A stretch of 64,000 nt of DNA from Streptomyces sp. WMMC500 (GCF_027497195.1 NZ_CP114905.1:6707001-6771000), one strand, 5' to 3'. Counted from the stretch's first letter, positions 33,198 to 42,353 are shown. Made by a program: numbers and translations. The notes: a model not told the origin generated them from the sequence alone.

Positions 33198-33221
33198 GCC
33201 CCCATTGCCCGCGGTGGGGGC
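33198..33221 (+). terminator. possible terminator of the acetyltransferase gene
   Basis: GCCCCCA and TGGGGGC form a 7-bp stem around a 10-nt loop, 14 bp after the stop codon. The stem is short, so this is tentative. Confidence 0.4.
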
Positions 33222-33242
33222 GGGCGTTACGCTGCGTCCGTC

Positions 33243-33263
33243 ATTTCGATAACTGATCGAGAT
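33243..33263. promoter_or_regulatory. IclR-type operator upstream of iclR gene
   Basis: ATTTCG-N9-CGAGAT lies 32 bp before the IclR-family gene. It also contains TCGAT-N5-ATCGA. The same half-sites with the same 9-bp gap occur before the aldonate dehydratase gene (51030-51050). Autoregulation by the adjacent IclR protein is inferred. Confidence 0.6.
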
Positions 33264-33294
33264 TTCGGACTATTCGAGGGGTGGGTGAGCGCGC

Positions 33295-34080
33295 ATGGGG
33301 CGACTCGTTCCGGCCGTGACGCGGGCACTCGACATCCTAGAGCTCTTCCTGGACCGGGACGCGACGCTCTCCGCCCCCGAGATCACCCGCAAGCTGGGCC
33401 TGCCCAGGACCACCGTGCACGAGCTGGTCACCACGCTGGCCGCCCGCTCCTACCTCGCCGCCGTCCCCGGCCAGCCGGGGCGCTACCGCCTGGGGGTGCG
33501 CACGTACCAGCTCGGCAGCACCTTCGGGGAGCAGCTCGACCTCGCCGCCGAGGGCCGGGAGGTCGCCCGCGAGGTCGCCGAGACCTGCGACGAGACCGTG
33601 CACATCGCGATCCTGGAGGACACGGACGTCATCTACATCGCGAAGGTCGACAGCACCCGCGCGGTACGGATGGTCTCCGCCACCGGCCGCCGGCTGCCCG
33701 CGCACTGCACCGCCGTCGGCAAGATGCTCCTCGCCTCGCTGCCCGAGCAGGCCCTCGACGCGCGGCTGCCCGAAGGCAGGCCGCTGGTCGCGATGACCGA
33801 CCGCAGCCACACCTCCGTGCGCGAGCTGCGCCGCCACCTCGCCGGGGTGCGCGAGCGCGGCATCGCCGTCGAGGAGCGCGAGTCCAACCCGGACGTGAGC
33901 TGCGTGGCGGCGCCGGTGCACGACTCCGCGGGCCGGGTGGTCGCCGCGCTGAGCATCTCGGTGCCGATGATCCGGTGGAGCGCGGAGCGCAGGGACGAAC
34001 TGGCGGAGCTGGCCGCGAAGGGCGCGGGCAGGCTGTCCGAGCGCCTGGGCCACCGGGGCCCGGGGAGCAGAGCCGAGTGA
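33295..34080 (+). CDS. IclR-family transcriptional regulator
   Basis: The 261-residue protein has an N-terminal winged helix (about 8-65, ALDILELFLDRDATLSAPEITRKLGLPRTTVHELVTTLA) and the IclR effector domain (about 80-250, ETVHIAILEDTDVIYIAKVD, TAVGKMLLASLPE, VSCVAAPVHDSAGRVVAALSISVP). It is followed by a lactonase and an aldo/keto reductase on the same strand, so it probably senses a sugar or aldonate in that pathway. A matching palindrome lies in front of it and before the distant dehydratase operon. Confidence 0.9.
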   Translation: MGRLVPAVTRALDILELFLDRDATLSAPEITRKLGLPRTTVHELVTTLAARSYLAAVPGQPGRYRLGVRTYQLGSTFGEQLDLAAEGREVAREVAETCDETVHIAILEDTDVIYIAKVDSTRAVRMVSATGRRLPAHCTAVGKMLLASLPEQALDARLPEGRPLVAMTDRSHTSVRELRRHLAGVRERGIAVEERESNPDVSCVAAPVHDSAGRVVAALSISVPMIRWSAERRDELAELAAKGAGRLSERLGHRGPGSRAE

Positions 34081-34132
34081 GCCGGGGACGTACCCGGAGA
34101 CGAGAGCCGGGACGTACCCGGAGAGGAGCCAG

Positions 34133-34975
34133 GTGACGATGCTGGACGTGGCCGTGCGCACGCGCGCCGAGCTGGGCGAGGGACCCACGTGGGACCCCGC
34201 GGCCGGCCGGCTGATATGGGTCGACATCCTGGGCGCCCGCGTCCACGCGTACGACCCGGCCACCGGCAGGCGCACCGTGCAGACCACCGAGCAGCACGTC
34301 GGGGCCGCCAAGCCGCGCGCCGGCGGGGCCGGTTACGTGGTCAACCTGCGCGACGGCGTCGGGCTCTACGACGCGGACGGCGCGTTCCGCTGGCTCGTCC
34401 ACGAGCCGGTCGCGGGCCGCCGCGGCAACGAGGCGATGGTCGCCCCCGACGGCGCCCTCTGGGCGGGCACCATGCGCTACGACGCCACCCCCGGCGGCGG
34501 CACCCTGGCCCGCGTCACCGGCGACGGCGAACGGACCGTCGTCCTGGACGACGTCACCGTCAGCAACGGCACCGGCTGGAGCCCGGACGGCCGGCTCATG
34601 TACTACGCCGACACCCCCACGGGCCGGATCGACGTCTTCGACACCGACGGCGCCCGGGTCACCGGCCGGCGGGTGTTCGCCGCCGTCGAGGACACCCCGG
34701 GCTCGCCGGACGGGCTGTGCGTGGACGCCGAGGGGTACGTGTGGGTCGCGCTGTGGGACGGCTCCGCCGTCCGCCGGTACGCCCCGGACGGCACCCTGGA
34801 CCGCACGGTGGAGGTGCCCGTACGCCGCCCCACCTCCTGCGCGTTCGGCGGACCGGAGCTGGCCGACCTGTACATCACCTCCTCGTCGCTCGCGGACACC
34901 CACCCGCTGGCGGGTTCGGTGCTGGTGCTCCCGGACGCGGGCCGCGGACTGCCGCAGGCACCGTTCGCGGGGTGA
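34133..34975 (+). CDS. SMP-30/gluconolactonase-family lactonase
   Basis: The 280-residue protein is a six-bladed propeller of the SMP-30/LRE family that opens sugar lactones with a divalent metal. The metal-ligand Glu is in ELGEGPTWD (about residue 16), Asn in VSNGTGWSPDG, and Asp in GSPDGLCVD. The loop that usually reads N-D is GRRGNEAMVAPDG here. GTG at 34133 follows GAGGAGCC; an ATG two codons later could be used. It lies 52 bp after iclR and 7 bp before the reductase. Expected role: hydrolysis of aldono-lactone between aldose oxidation and the dehydratase step. Confidence 0.85.
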   Translation: MTMLDVAVRTRAELGEGPTWDPAAGRLIWVDILGARVHAYDPATGRRTVQTTEQHVGAAKPRAGGAGYVVNLRDGVGLYDADGAFRWLVHEPVAGRRGNEAMVAPDGALWAGTMRYDATPGGGTLARVTGDGERTVVLDDVTVSNGTGWSPDGRLMYYADTPTGRIDVFDTDGARVTGRRVFAAVEDTPGSPDGLCVDAEGYVWVALWDGSAVRRYAPDGTLDRTVEVPVRRPTSCAFGGPELADLYITSSSLADTHPLAGSVLVLPDAGRGLPQAPFAG

Positions 34976-34982
34976 GGCGCGG

Positions 34983-35855
34983 ATGACCGCGGGCACGTTC
35001 CGCATCGGCGGGGACCTGGAGGTCGGGCGGCTCGGGTTCGGCGCGATGCAGTTGCCGACCGAGCCGGCGGACGCGCGGGCGGCGTCCGTCGCGGTGGCGC
35101 GCCGGGCGGTGGAACTCGGCGTCACGCTGATCGACACCGCGCACCTGTACGGCGGCGGCGCCAACGAGGAACTGCTCGCCGAGGCGCTGTACCCGTACCC
35201 CGAAGGGCTGTTGATCACCACGAAGGTCGGCGTCGCCCGCTCCGCCGAGACCGGCGAGTGGGGTCTCGACGGGCGGCCGGAGGTGTTGCGGCAGCAGGTG
35301 GACCACGCGCTGCGGCGGCTGCGGGTGGAACGGATCGAGCTGCTGCAACTGCACCGCATCGACCCGGAGGTGGACCTCGCCGAGCAACTGGGGGCGCTGC
35401 GGGAGCTGCGGGAGGCGGGCAAGGTCGGCCGGCTCGGGCTTTCGGAGGTCACGGCCGGCGAGCTGACGCGGGCGCGGCAGTCGGTGGACGTCGCGAGTGT
35501 GCAGAACCGGTACAGCGTCGGCGACCGGGAGCACGAGGCGGTGCTGGAGGCGTGTGCGGCGGCGGGGATCGCGTTCCTGCCGTGGCGGCCGGTGCTCGGC
35601 GCGGTGCCGCCCGCGGACGGTTCGGACGCCCGGAGCCCCGAGGCCCCGTACCACGTGATCGGCTCGGTGGCCCGCGAACTCGGCGCGACGCCCGTACAGG
35701 TCGCGTTGGCCTGGCTGCTGGCGCGCTCGCCGGTGGTGCTGCCGATCCCGGGTACCGCGAAGCTCGCGCACCTGGAGGAGAACGTCGCCGCCGCGGACGT
35801 ACGGCTGGAGCCCGCCCATCTGGACCGGCTCGACGGGCTGTCCGGGAACGGCTGA
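34983..35855 (+). CDS. aldo/keto reductase
   Basis: The 290-residue protein has the AKR catalytic tetrad D51, Y56 (DTAHLYG), K81 (TTKVG) and H124 (QLHRID), and the C-terminal NADPH-side block LPIPGTAKLAHLEENVAA. It is 7 bp downstream of the lactonase and probably co-transcribed with it. AKRs of this kind can act as aldose (for example L-fucose or galactose) dehydrogenases, which would supply the lactone for the neighbour; that substrate assignment is inference. Confidence 0.85.
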   Translation: MTAGTFRIGGDLEVGRLGFGAMQLPTEPADARAASVAVARRAVELGVTLIDTAHLYGGGANEELLAEALYPYPEGLLITTKVGVARSAETGEWGLDGRPEVLRQQVDHALRRLRVERIELLQLHRIDPEVDLAEQLGALRELREAGKVGRLGLSEVTAGELTRARQSVDVASVQNRYSVGDREHEAVLEACAAAGIAFLPWRPVLGAVPPADGSDARSPEAPYHVIGSVARELGATPVQVALAWLLARSPVVLPIPGTAKLAHLEENVAAADVRLEPAHLDRLDGLSGNG

Positions 35856-35894
35856 GGCCGGGCGCCCGTCCCGGGGGCGGGCTGCCCGGACGGT

Positions 35895-35906
35895 GAAATC
35901 GATTGC
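35895..35906. promoter_or_regulatory. upstream half-conserved LacI-type operator
   Basis: GAAATCGATTGC repeats the first ten bases of the palindrome at 35994-36005; GTGAAATCGATT is identical in both. The two sites are 99 bp apart, suited to a repression loop. Confidence 0.45.
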
Positions 35907-35959
35907 TCGCCCGGGGACTTGACACCCGCGCCCCGTCACTCCTGTTGCGTACAGACCTC

Positions 35960-35988
35960 TTGACCCGCCCCGTGTCCGCCCCTAGCTT
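35960..35988 (+). promoter_or_regulatory. promoter of the GH172 gene
   Basis: TTGACC (35960-35965) and TAGCTT (35983-35988) are 17 bp apart and fit the HrdB-type consensus well. The LacI-like palindrome at 35994-36005 would sit at the transcription start. Confidence 0.65.
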
Positions 35989-35993
35989 CTCGT

Positions 35994-36005
35994 GAAATCG
36001 ATTTC
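35994..36005. promoter_or_regulatory. LacI-type operator at the GH172 promoter
   Basis: GAAATCGATTTC is a perfect palindrome with the central CG typical of LacI-family operators. It lies between the -10 box and the ribosome binding site, so a bound repressor would block transcription. No LacI gene is present in the window. Confidence 0.65.
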
Positions 36006-36024
36006 GCGAATCGCGGGAGGCACC

Positions 36025-38553
36025 GTGAACAGACATGGCCGGGTACGCGGCGGCGTCGCCGCACTCCTCGCCCTGGTGACGGCGCTGGCGACCGGGGGCC
36101 TGGCGACGGCCTCCCCCGAGGCGCCCGAGCCGCGCGGCGGGCCGGACCGCGCGGCGGGCAAGGGGCCCGTCGGGTGGGACACGTACCGGCAGCTCGACCG
36201 GCTCTCCGACCTGCCGGCGGGAGTGCACACCAAGCAGTTCTCCAGCTTCGACCGGACCGGCGGCAACGCGCACGACGGGTTCGACGGCAAGTTCTCCTGC
36301 CTGCGCACGACCGCCGCCGGCTGCGTCATCGCCGAGCAGTCCGGGGCCGGCGAGATCGGCGCCATCTGGTTCACCCGCGACGAGGGCGACGTCAGCAAGA
36401 CGGGCCGGATCACCATCGAACTCGACGGCGAGAAGGTCGTCGACGCGCCGCTGCAGGACCTCGTCGACGGCAAGCTCGGCGCGCCCTTCGTCAGCCCGCT
36501 CGTCGCCAACGCCGACCAGACCTCCGGCGGCGTCGTGATCGAGGTGCCGATGCCGTACCGGGAGTCGATGCGCATCACCACCGAGCACAACCCGCTCTTC
36601 CACCACGTCTCGTACCGGACCTTCGCCGACGCCGAAGGCGTCGCCACCTTCGACCCGGGCGACCCCGCCCGCGACGTCGTCGACATGCTGCGCGCCGCCG
36701 GCACCGCCGACCCGAAGCCGGCCCTGCCCGGCGCCCGCACGCAGCGCACCGCACTCGCCCTCGCGCCCGGTGCGTCCCAGACCCTCGCCCGCGCCACCCG
36801 GCCCGGGCTCCTCTCCGAGCTGCGCCTCACGCTTCCGCAGGCCCCGTACGTCGAGCCGCGCAGCGAGACCGACGAGGGCCGGGCCTACGGCGCCGGCGGC
36901 GGCAGCGAGTTCACCGTCGCCGTCGACCCCGCGAACGAGGGCGTGCGGCTGACCCGCCGCTACGACCCGATCATCGCGAACCAGGTCGCCACGGTGTACG
37001 TGGACGGCCGCGAGGCCGCCACCTGGGGCCCGACGCCGCAGGCCGGCGGCGGGCTGTGGGGGGAGGACAGCGTGGAGCTGCCCGCGGAACTGACCGCCGG
37101 GAAGTCGGAGATCACCGTACGCAACGCCTTCGTCTCCTCCGACCTCGACGTCAACGAGTTCACGTACTGGGCCGACAGCCGCGTCGGCGGCGAGACGCGC
37201 CGCACCGACACGATGGACGTCGGCGACGCCGCGAGCGAGACCGCCCACGGCTACACCGTCACCGCGCCGAACTGGGAGGGCGTGCGCACCTACGACTACC
37301 CCCTCGGCGACGACGAGCGCGCCCGGCTGGCCGCGGCCCAGGACGTGCTGCGGGGCCTGCGGCTGCGCGCCACCTTCGACGGCGAGCGCACGGTGGACGC
37401 CCCGCTCGGCGAGTTCTTCGGCTCCGGCCACGCGACCGCGCCCGTACGGGCCCTGATGTACGGCATCGACGCCGAGGCCGCGGGCGGGCCCGTGTTCACG
37501 TCCTGGTGGCCCATGCCGTTCGCGAAGAACGCGAAGGTCGAGCTGTACAACGGCTCCGGCACGGCGATCACGGCGGGCACCGCCGAGGTCACCGCCGCCG
37601 CGTCCCGCACCCACGCCCGGGCCGTCGCCGCCGGCGACGCCGGCCGCTTCCGCGCCACGTCCCACGCCGGGCCGACCGTGCCGGGGGAGAGCTGGGACTT
37701 CCTCGCCACCGCGGGGACCGGCAAGTTCACCGGGGTCACCCACACCATGACCGGCGAGCTGAACCGCAACTACCTGGAGGGCGACGAGCGCGTGTACGTG
37801 GACGGCGCCCGCACCGCGCAGCTCCACGGCACCGGCACCGAGGACTTCTACCAGAGCGGCTGGTACTTCAACCGCGGCACCTACACCCAGCCGTTCAACG
37901 GCAACCCCGCCCACCTGGGCCCGCCGACCGGCTGCGCGGCGGAGCGGGACTGCACGGGCACGTACCGGCTGATGATCCACGACGCGGTGCCGTTCTCGCA
38001 GGCGATCGACTTCGACGTCGAGCACGGCTTCGTCAACGACAAGCAGGCGGACTACTCCACGACCGCGTACTGGTACGGGGAGAAGAAGGCGACCGGCGCG
38101 AGGACCGACACTCTGGACGTCGGCGACCCGCGGAGCGAGAAGGCCCACGACTACGCCTCCGACGCCCCCGGCGAGGTCACCGAGCTGGACTCCGTCTTCG
38201 AAGGCGACGCGCAGCACCCGCGGCGCCTCACCGCCGACACCCGCGCCACGACGGCGCCCGTCAGCTTCACCCTGCGCGTCGACCGCCGCAACGCGGGCGT
38301 CGAACTGCGCCGCACCAGCGACCAGGCGGCGGCGTACCAGCGCGCGGCGGTCGAGGTCGACGGGCAGCGGCTGCCGGACTGGCTCCAGCCGCTGGGCAAC
38401 GAGGAACGCCGGTGGCTGGACGACACGTATCAGATCCCGGCGAGCGCCACGGCGGGCAAACGCGAGATCACGGTGACGCTGACGCCGGCGGCGGACGCCC
38501 CGCCCTGGTCGGCGGAGTCGTACGAGGCCCACAGCCTGGGCCCGGCCGGCTGA
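36025..38553 (+). CDS. secreted DUF2961 (GH172) glycoside hydrolase, duplicated
   Basis: The 842-residue protein has a Sec signal peptide (about 1-31). It carries the DUF2961 jelly-roll module (WDTYRQLDRLSDLPAGVHTKQFSSFDRTGGNAHDG, later YYFNRGTYTQPFNGNPAHLGPP and DAVPFSQAIDFDVEHGFVND), now CAZy family GH172, whose known members cleave or rearrange alpha-fructofuranosides and D-arabinofuranosides. A pair of related jelly-roll segments (ETRRTDTMDVGD at about 390 and GARTDTLDVGD at about 690) suggests internal duplication. GTG at 36025 follows GGGAGG by 4 nt; an earlier ATG overlaps the operator. It may feed arabinose- or fructose-type sugars to the pathway genes nearby. Confidence 0.8.
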   Translation: MNRHGRVRGGVAALLALVTALATGGLATASPEAPEPRGGPDRAAGKGPVGWDTYRQLDRLSDLPAGVHTKQFSSFDRTGGNAHDGFDGKFSCLRTTAAGCVIAEQSGAGEIGAIWFTRDEGDVSKTGRITIELDGEKVVDAPLQDLVDGKLGAPFVSPLVANADQTSGGVVIEVPMPYRESMRITTEHNPLFHHVSYRTFADAEGVATFDPGDPARDVVDMLRAAGTADPKPALPGARTQRTALALAPGASQTLARATRPGLLSELRLTLPQAPYVEPRSETDEGRAYGAGGGSEFTVAVDPANEGVRLTRRYDPIIANQVATVYVDGREAATWGPTPQAGGGLWGEDSVELPAELTAGKSEITVRNAFVSSDLDVNEFTYWADSRVGGETRRTDTMDVGDAASETAHGYTVTAPNWEGVRTYDYPLGDDERARLAAAQDVLRGLRLRATFDGERTVDAPLGEFFGSGHATAPVRALMYGIDAEAAGGPVFTSWWPMPFAKNAKVELYNGSGTAITAGTAEVTAAASRTHARAVAAGDAGRFRATSHAGPTVPGESWDFLATAGTGKFTGVTHTMTGELNRNYLEGDERVYVDGARTAQLHGTGTEDFYQSGWYFNRGTYTQPFNGNPAHLGPPTGCAAERDCTGTYRLMIHDAVPFSQAIDFDVEHGFVNDKQADYSTTAYWYGEKKATGARTDTLDVGDPRSEKAHDYASDAPGEVTELDSVFEGDAQHPRRLTADTRATTAPVSFTLRVDRRNAGVELRRTSDQAAAYQRAAVEVDGQRLPDWLQPLGNEERRWLDDTYQIPASATAGKREITVTLTPAADAPPWSAESYEAHSLGPAG

Positions 38554-38559
38554 CGTCCG

Positions 38560-40899
38560 TCAGATGTGCCTGCCGCTGAACTGCTGCCAGTAGCTCACGC
38601 AGGTGTCCCGCCAGTCGGCGGCATCCGCCTCGTGGAGCGCCAGCTTGGCCCTGACCTCGGCGAAGCGGCGGGCGTCTATCCGGGACTCCAGGGAGTCCCA
38701 CGCCCGCCGCATCCCGCCGACGTACCGGACGCCCGCGTAGTAGCGGTGGACGAGTTCGTCCCAGAAGATCCTGCCGCTGCTCATGGGGTGGTCCCAGGGC
38801 ACGTGGTGGAACCACATCATGAGGTTCTCGGGGACGGTGCCGAGGTCCCCGTACGCCGCCTGAAGACCGGGGAAGTACTGGGCGGTGAAGTCGCTTCCGG
38901 TGGGGGAGCGGTCGTAGCCCAGGCCGATGCTGTCCGCCTTGTGGTAGTAAGTGGGGTTCCAGTCCTCGCGCGGGAGGTGCGACTCCGAGGGGCCGGGGCC
39001 GTAGTGCACGTCGGCGGTGAACTGGTGGGCGATCCCGAGCGGGGTCTGGTAGTTCACCAGCGCCTCCCAGGAGCCCATCATCATGGCGACGACCACGCCG
39101 ACGACGTGGTGGTCGTTGCTCCAGGTCATCCGGACCCAGTCGGCGGCGATGTCCCCGGCGTCCAGCGTCCAGTCCCAGGACTGGCGGCCGAAGGCGTACA
39201 GGTTGGCCTGGGAGAAGTGATGCCCGGTCAGGTTGTCCGCGTTGCCGAGGTTGGCCACGCCGACGACGGCGGTGTCCGAGTGGTGCTGGGCCGTTCCGTC
39301 CACGACGTGGCCGACCAGGCGCTTGTCGAGCAGCCGGCCCCGCGCGTCCGTGGCCCGGGTGTCGGTCTTGAGGATCTCCTCCCACATGGGGGCCAGGAAG
39401 CAGAGCATCCGGTTCTGCCCGGTGTACTCCTGGGTGATCTGCAGCTCGATCGCCTGGTTGGTGTTCTCCATCCGGCCGAACATCGGGTGCACGGGCTCCC
39501 TGGCCTGGAAGTCGAGGGGGCCGTTCTTGGTCTGGAGGAACACGTTGTCCAGGAAGCGGCCCCTGCTCCCGTCGGGCTGGGGCTCGTCGTCGATGTGGCC
39601 GAACTCCAGGTAGGCCCGCTTGAGCCGGTCGCTGTCCACCTCGGGGTTGTAGACGAAGGTCCGCCAGTAGATCTTCAGGCCGAGGGGTGCCACGGCGGCC
39701 GCCATGCCGTTGGCGCCGTCGCCGTGGTCGTAGCCGAAGTCCTGGGGTCCCGGCTGGCCCTCGGAGTTCGCCTTGACGGTGAACCCGGCGAAGTCCGGTA
39801 CGGACTGCTGGATCCGCCGGGCCCTGCGGGTCCACCAGGCCCGGAAGTCGGGGTCGGTGGGCGCCATCTGTTCCTCGGTGAGCGTGTCCGGCGCGAACCG
39901 GCTGTCCAGGGGGGCCGCGTACCTGATGGAGAGCGCGAGCCTGATCCCGTACGGCCGCAGCGCGTCGGCCAGGGCGGCCTCCTGGGCGATGTACTCGTCC
40001 GTGAGGTACGCGTTGTCGGCGTTGACGTTGTTGATGGTGATGCCGGTGATCCCGACCGACGCCATCGCCCGCGCCGCCACGAGGTAGCGGTCGAGGACGA
40101 CGGGCAGGTTCAGCCCGGCGCTGGCGCCGGTGGCGGCGAAGTTGAAGATCGCGCCGTTCTCGCCGTTCAGCCCGCCCGTTCCCGGTGCGTCGTTGCCGGC
40201 GTAGAGGCGCTCGGTGTCCCAGTAGTTCAGGTGGCGGTGCGCGACCCGGGGGCTCTCGGCGACGGCGAGCCCCTCGACGGGCCGGTGCGTCTGGATGCGC
40301 CGCAGAAACGCGAACGTGCCGTACAGCGCACCGACGTCCGTGTGGCCCGCGATGACGGTGAACGCCCGCCGCCCCTGCGTCACCGACCTGAGGACGAAGC
40401 CGTCCCGGCCCACCCGCGCCAGCTCCTCGGCCGGGACGAACCGGCGCACGGCCGGCGAACTCTCCCGGGTCCCCACGACGACGGCGCCGTCGGGCAGGTC
40501 GTGTCCCGGCCCGTGGACCACCCGTACCGGACGGTCCAGCAGTCCGCCGAGACCCCGGACCAGCTCCTCCCGGGCGGCCTCCAGCGTGGACGTCATCAGC
40601 CGCTCGGTCGATCCCGGAGCCATGCTCAGGTTCGGCGTGTGGCGGTACGACCTGTTCCGGTCGGCGTTCTCCACGACGACGGCGGTGACCCGGCGCCGGT
40701 ACCGCCTGAGCAGGTGCGGATCACCGACCGGCACGTAGCGCAGCCACAGGGCGGATCCGTCGTAGCCGTCGTCCCGTTGCCCGGCGGGGCCGGAGGGCGT
40801 GTCCTGCCCGCCCAGCGCCCGCGCGGTCCCGGCCGCGTCAGTTCCCAGGGTCACGCCCGCCGTGACCGCACCCACGAACACCCGTCGACTCATCGGCAT
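38560..40899 (-). CDS. secreted GH67 alpha-glucuronidase
   Basis: The 779-residue protein matches GH67 (EC 3.2.1.139/131), which removes 4-O-methyl-glucuronic acid from xylo-oligosaccharide ends. Characteristic blocks are RHLNYWDTERLYAGND, ITGITINNVNADN, GFTVKANSEGQPGPQDFGYDHGDGANGMA, WRTFVYNPEVD and a C-terminal W-rich region (PENLMMWFHHVPWDHPMSSGR). The N-terminus MPMSRRVFVGAV is a signal with a twin Arg, so this copy is probably exported, while many GH67 enzymes are intracellular. ATG at 40899 was chosen over GTG 40911, which abuts AAGGGG. It lies 103 bp after the GH30 glucuronoxylanase gene and acts on its products. Confidence 0.9.
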   Translation of the reverse strand: MPMSRRVFVGAVTAGVTLGTDAAGTARALGGQDTPSGPAGQRDDGYDGSALWLRYVPVGDPHLLRRYRRRVTAVVVENADRNRSYRHTPNLSMAPGSTERLMTSTLEAAREELVRGLGGLLDRPVRVVHGPGHDLPDGAVVVGTRESSPAVRRFVPAEELARVGRDGFVLRSVTQGRRAFTVIAGHTDVGALYGTFAFLRRIQTHRPVEGLAVAESPRVAHRHLNYWDTERLYAGNDAPGTGGLNGENGAIFNFAATGASAGLNLPVVLDRYLVAARAMASVGITGITINNVNADNAYLTDEYIAQEAALADALRPYGIRLALSIRYAAPLDSRFAPDTLTEEQMAPTDPDFRAWWTRRARRIQQSVPDFAGFTVKANSEGQPGPQDFGYDHGDGANGMAAAVAPLGLKIYWRTFVYNPEVDSDRLKRAYLEFGHIDDEPQPDGSRGRFLDNVFLQTKNGPLDFQAREPVHPMFGRMENTNQAIELQITQEYTGQNRMLCFLAPMWEEILKTDTRATDARGRLLDKRLVGHVVDGTAQHHSDTAVVGVANLGNADNLTGHHFSQANLYAFGRQSWDWTLDAGDIAADWVRMTWSNDHHVVGVVVAMMMGSWEALVNYQTPLGIAHQFTADVHYGPGPSESHLPREDWNPTYYHKADSIGLGYDRSPTGSDFTAQYFPGLQAAYGDLGTVPENLMMWFHHVPWDHPMSSGRIFWDELVHRYYAGVRYVGGMRRAWDSLESRIDARRFAEVRAKLALHEADAADWRDTCVSYWQQFSGRHI

Positions 40900-41002
40900 G
40901 GACCCGTACACCCCTTGCTCTCCCGGATTCCTGTACAGAGAACTGCTTCTACGTACGTGAACGGCCGCCCGCCGCGCGCCTGCCCGGACGTGGCCCGGCG
41001 GT

Positions 41003-42313
41003 TCAGGCGGTCGTGCTGAACGTCGTCATGCTCCGGGCGGGCAGCGTGACGGTGAAGGTGCCGTTCGACGCGCCGGCCGGCGACTGGGGCGAGACGTTCC
41101 TGCCCGCGTCGGTCAGCCAGGACGAGACGCTGGACGCGGTGCTGTTCGCCACGGAGAACTGCTGGCTCACCGCGGCGGCGCCCTTGTTGACGGCCACGAT
41201 GACGACCGTGGAGCCGCCCAGGTACGCCGAGACGTGGACGTTCGGCGCCGGGTTCGCCGTCGCCTCGATCCGCACGTGCCCGGGGCGTACGAACCGGGCG
41301 AAGTGCGCCATGGCGGCGCCGCGCTTGCTGATCCCGCCGTCCTCGCGCATGGGGCCGTAGCCGCGCCGGATGTACCACCAGACGTACGCCTGGAAGCCGC
41401 CGTCCACCAGGGCGCGGTGGATGTGCTCCCCCACGTCGAGCGCCTGGGGCCAGAGGTCGGCGGAATCGGAGCTGTTGGGGTAGTAGACCTCGGTCATCCA
41501 GAGTTCCTTGCCCGCGCCCTTCTGCCGGAAGAGGGGGTAGGGGAAGTCCGCGAACGAGGTGCCGTAGAGGTGGGCCCCGATGATGTCGGTGTTGGCGAGC
41601 GCGGCGGCGTCGTTGAGGATCGGGTCCGACATGTTCTTCCGGTACTGGAAGGACTCGGGCGCGATGACCCTGGTGCCGATCGAGCCGGCGTTCTCCCGCA
41701 GGAACCGGACCATCTCGCCGGGGGTCCACCACGTCCAGTCATGGGCGTAGTCGGGCTCGTTCTGCACCGATATCCCGTACAGGTTCACCCCGTTGTTCCG
41801 CAGGTGGGTGGTGAAGTCGTCCAGGTGCCGGGCATAGGCGCCGTACATGTCGTACCGCAGGCGCCGCGCGTCGGTCTGGTCGCCGCGGACGAAGGTCTCG
41901 ACCATGTGGGCGGGGGGATTCCACGGCGACGCGATGACGCTCGCCCCGAGTTCGCTCGCGCGCCGCGCGGTCGCCACGTCACGGCCCCAGTCCGCCTGGT
42001 TCTCGGGGACGGGGATCCGCAGCAGGGAGAACCCCAGCCGCCCGTCGCCCGTGCCGAACGCCGTGTCCCGCTGAGCGGCCGTCAGATCGCCGATCCAGGC
42101 GGTGTGGTTCATGCCGCCGAAGCCCCGGATCGTCTGCCGCCGCGCCGAGGGGTCGACGACCGCCGTGGCGGCCGGTGCGGCCGCGGCTCCCGGGGGCGCG
42201 ACGGCCGCCGTCGTGGCCGCCAGGACCGGCAGCGTCCCCAGCGCCAGGACCGTTCGCCGGCTCGGCAGGCGCGGTGGTCCGCTGCTCACGTGCTCTTTCC
42301 GGGCTCGCGTCAT
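41003..42313 (-). CDS. xynC: secreted GH30 glucuronoxylanase (GH30_8 type)
   Basis: The 436-residue protein is very similar to Erwinia/Bacillus XynA/XynC glucuronoxylan endo-xylanases (EC 3.2.1.136). A Tat/Sec signal (RRTVLALGTLPV) is followed by the (beta/alpha)8 domain with acid/base E186 (SVQNEPDY) and nucleophile E275 (WMTEVYYPN). The block YVWWYIRRGYGPM (310-322) carries the Arg region that reads the glucuronic acid side chain in this subfamily. A C-terminal beta side domain ends it. ATG at 42313 has GGAGGAG just upstream; longer frames would cover the operator at 42341. The product feeds the downstream alpha-glucuronidase. Confidence 0.92.
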   Translation of the reverse strand: MTRARKEHVSSGPPRLPSRRTVLALGTLPVLAATTAAVAPPGAAAAPAATAVVDPSARRQTIRGFGGMNHTAWIGDLTAAQRDTAFGTGDGRLGFSLLRIPVPENQADWGRDVATARRASELGASVIASPWNPPAHMVETFVRGDQTDARRLRYDMYGAYARHLDDFTTHLRNNGVNLYGISVQNEPDYAHDWTWWTPGEMVRFLRENAGSIGTRVIAPESFQYRKNMSDPILNDAAALANTDIIGAHLYGTSFADFPYPLFRQKGAGKELWMTEVYYPNSSDSADLWPQALDVGEHIHRALVDGGFQAYVWWYIRRGYGPMREDGGISKRGAAMAHFARFVRPGHVRIEATANPAPNVHVSAYLGGSTVVIVAVNKGAAAVSQQFSVANSTASSVSSWLTDAGRNVSPQSPAGASNGTFTVTLPARSMTTFSTTA

Positions 42314-42340
42314 CCCTCCTCCTGTCCCCTCACCCTGACC

Positions 42341-42353
42341 GGGAGCGCTCCCA
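42341..42353. promoter_or_regulatory. CebR/LacI-type operator of the glucuronoxylan genes
   Basis: GGGAGCGCTCCC plus A is one base short of the full CebR palindrome TGGGAGCGCTCCCA. It is placed just downstream of the -10 box and 28 bp before the GH30 start. CebR represses cellulose-use genes and responds to cello-oligosaccharides in streptomycetes; a xylan-specific paralogue is possible. Confidence 0.7.

Noticed and set aside
35449-38532. A 1027-codon reverse-strand open frame opposite the GH172 gene
   Set aside because: It has shadow composition and no family match, and it runs across the GH172 promoter and operators.
42341-42353. The longer GH30 start at 42358
   Set aside because: It would place the CebR-like operator inside the coding region and has no ribosome binding site, while ATG 42313 has a strong one.
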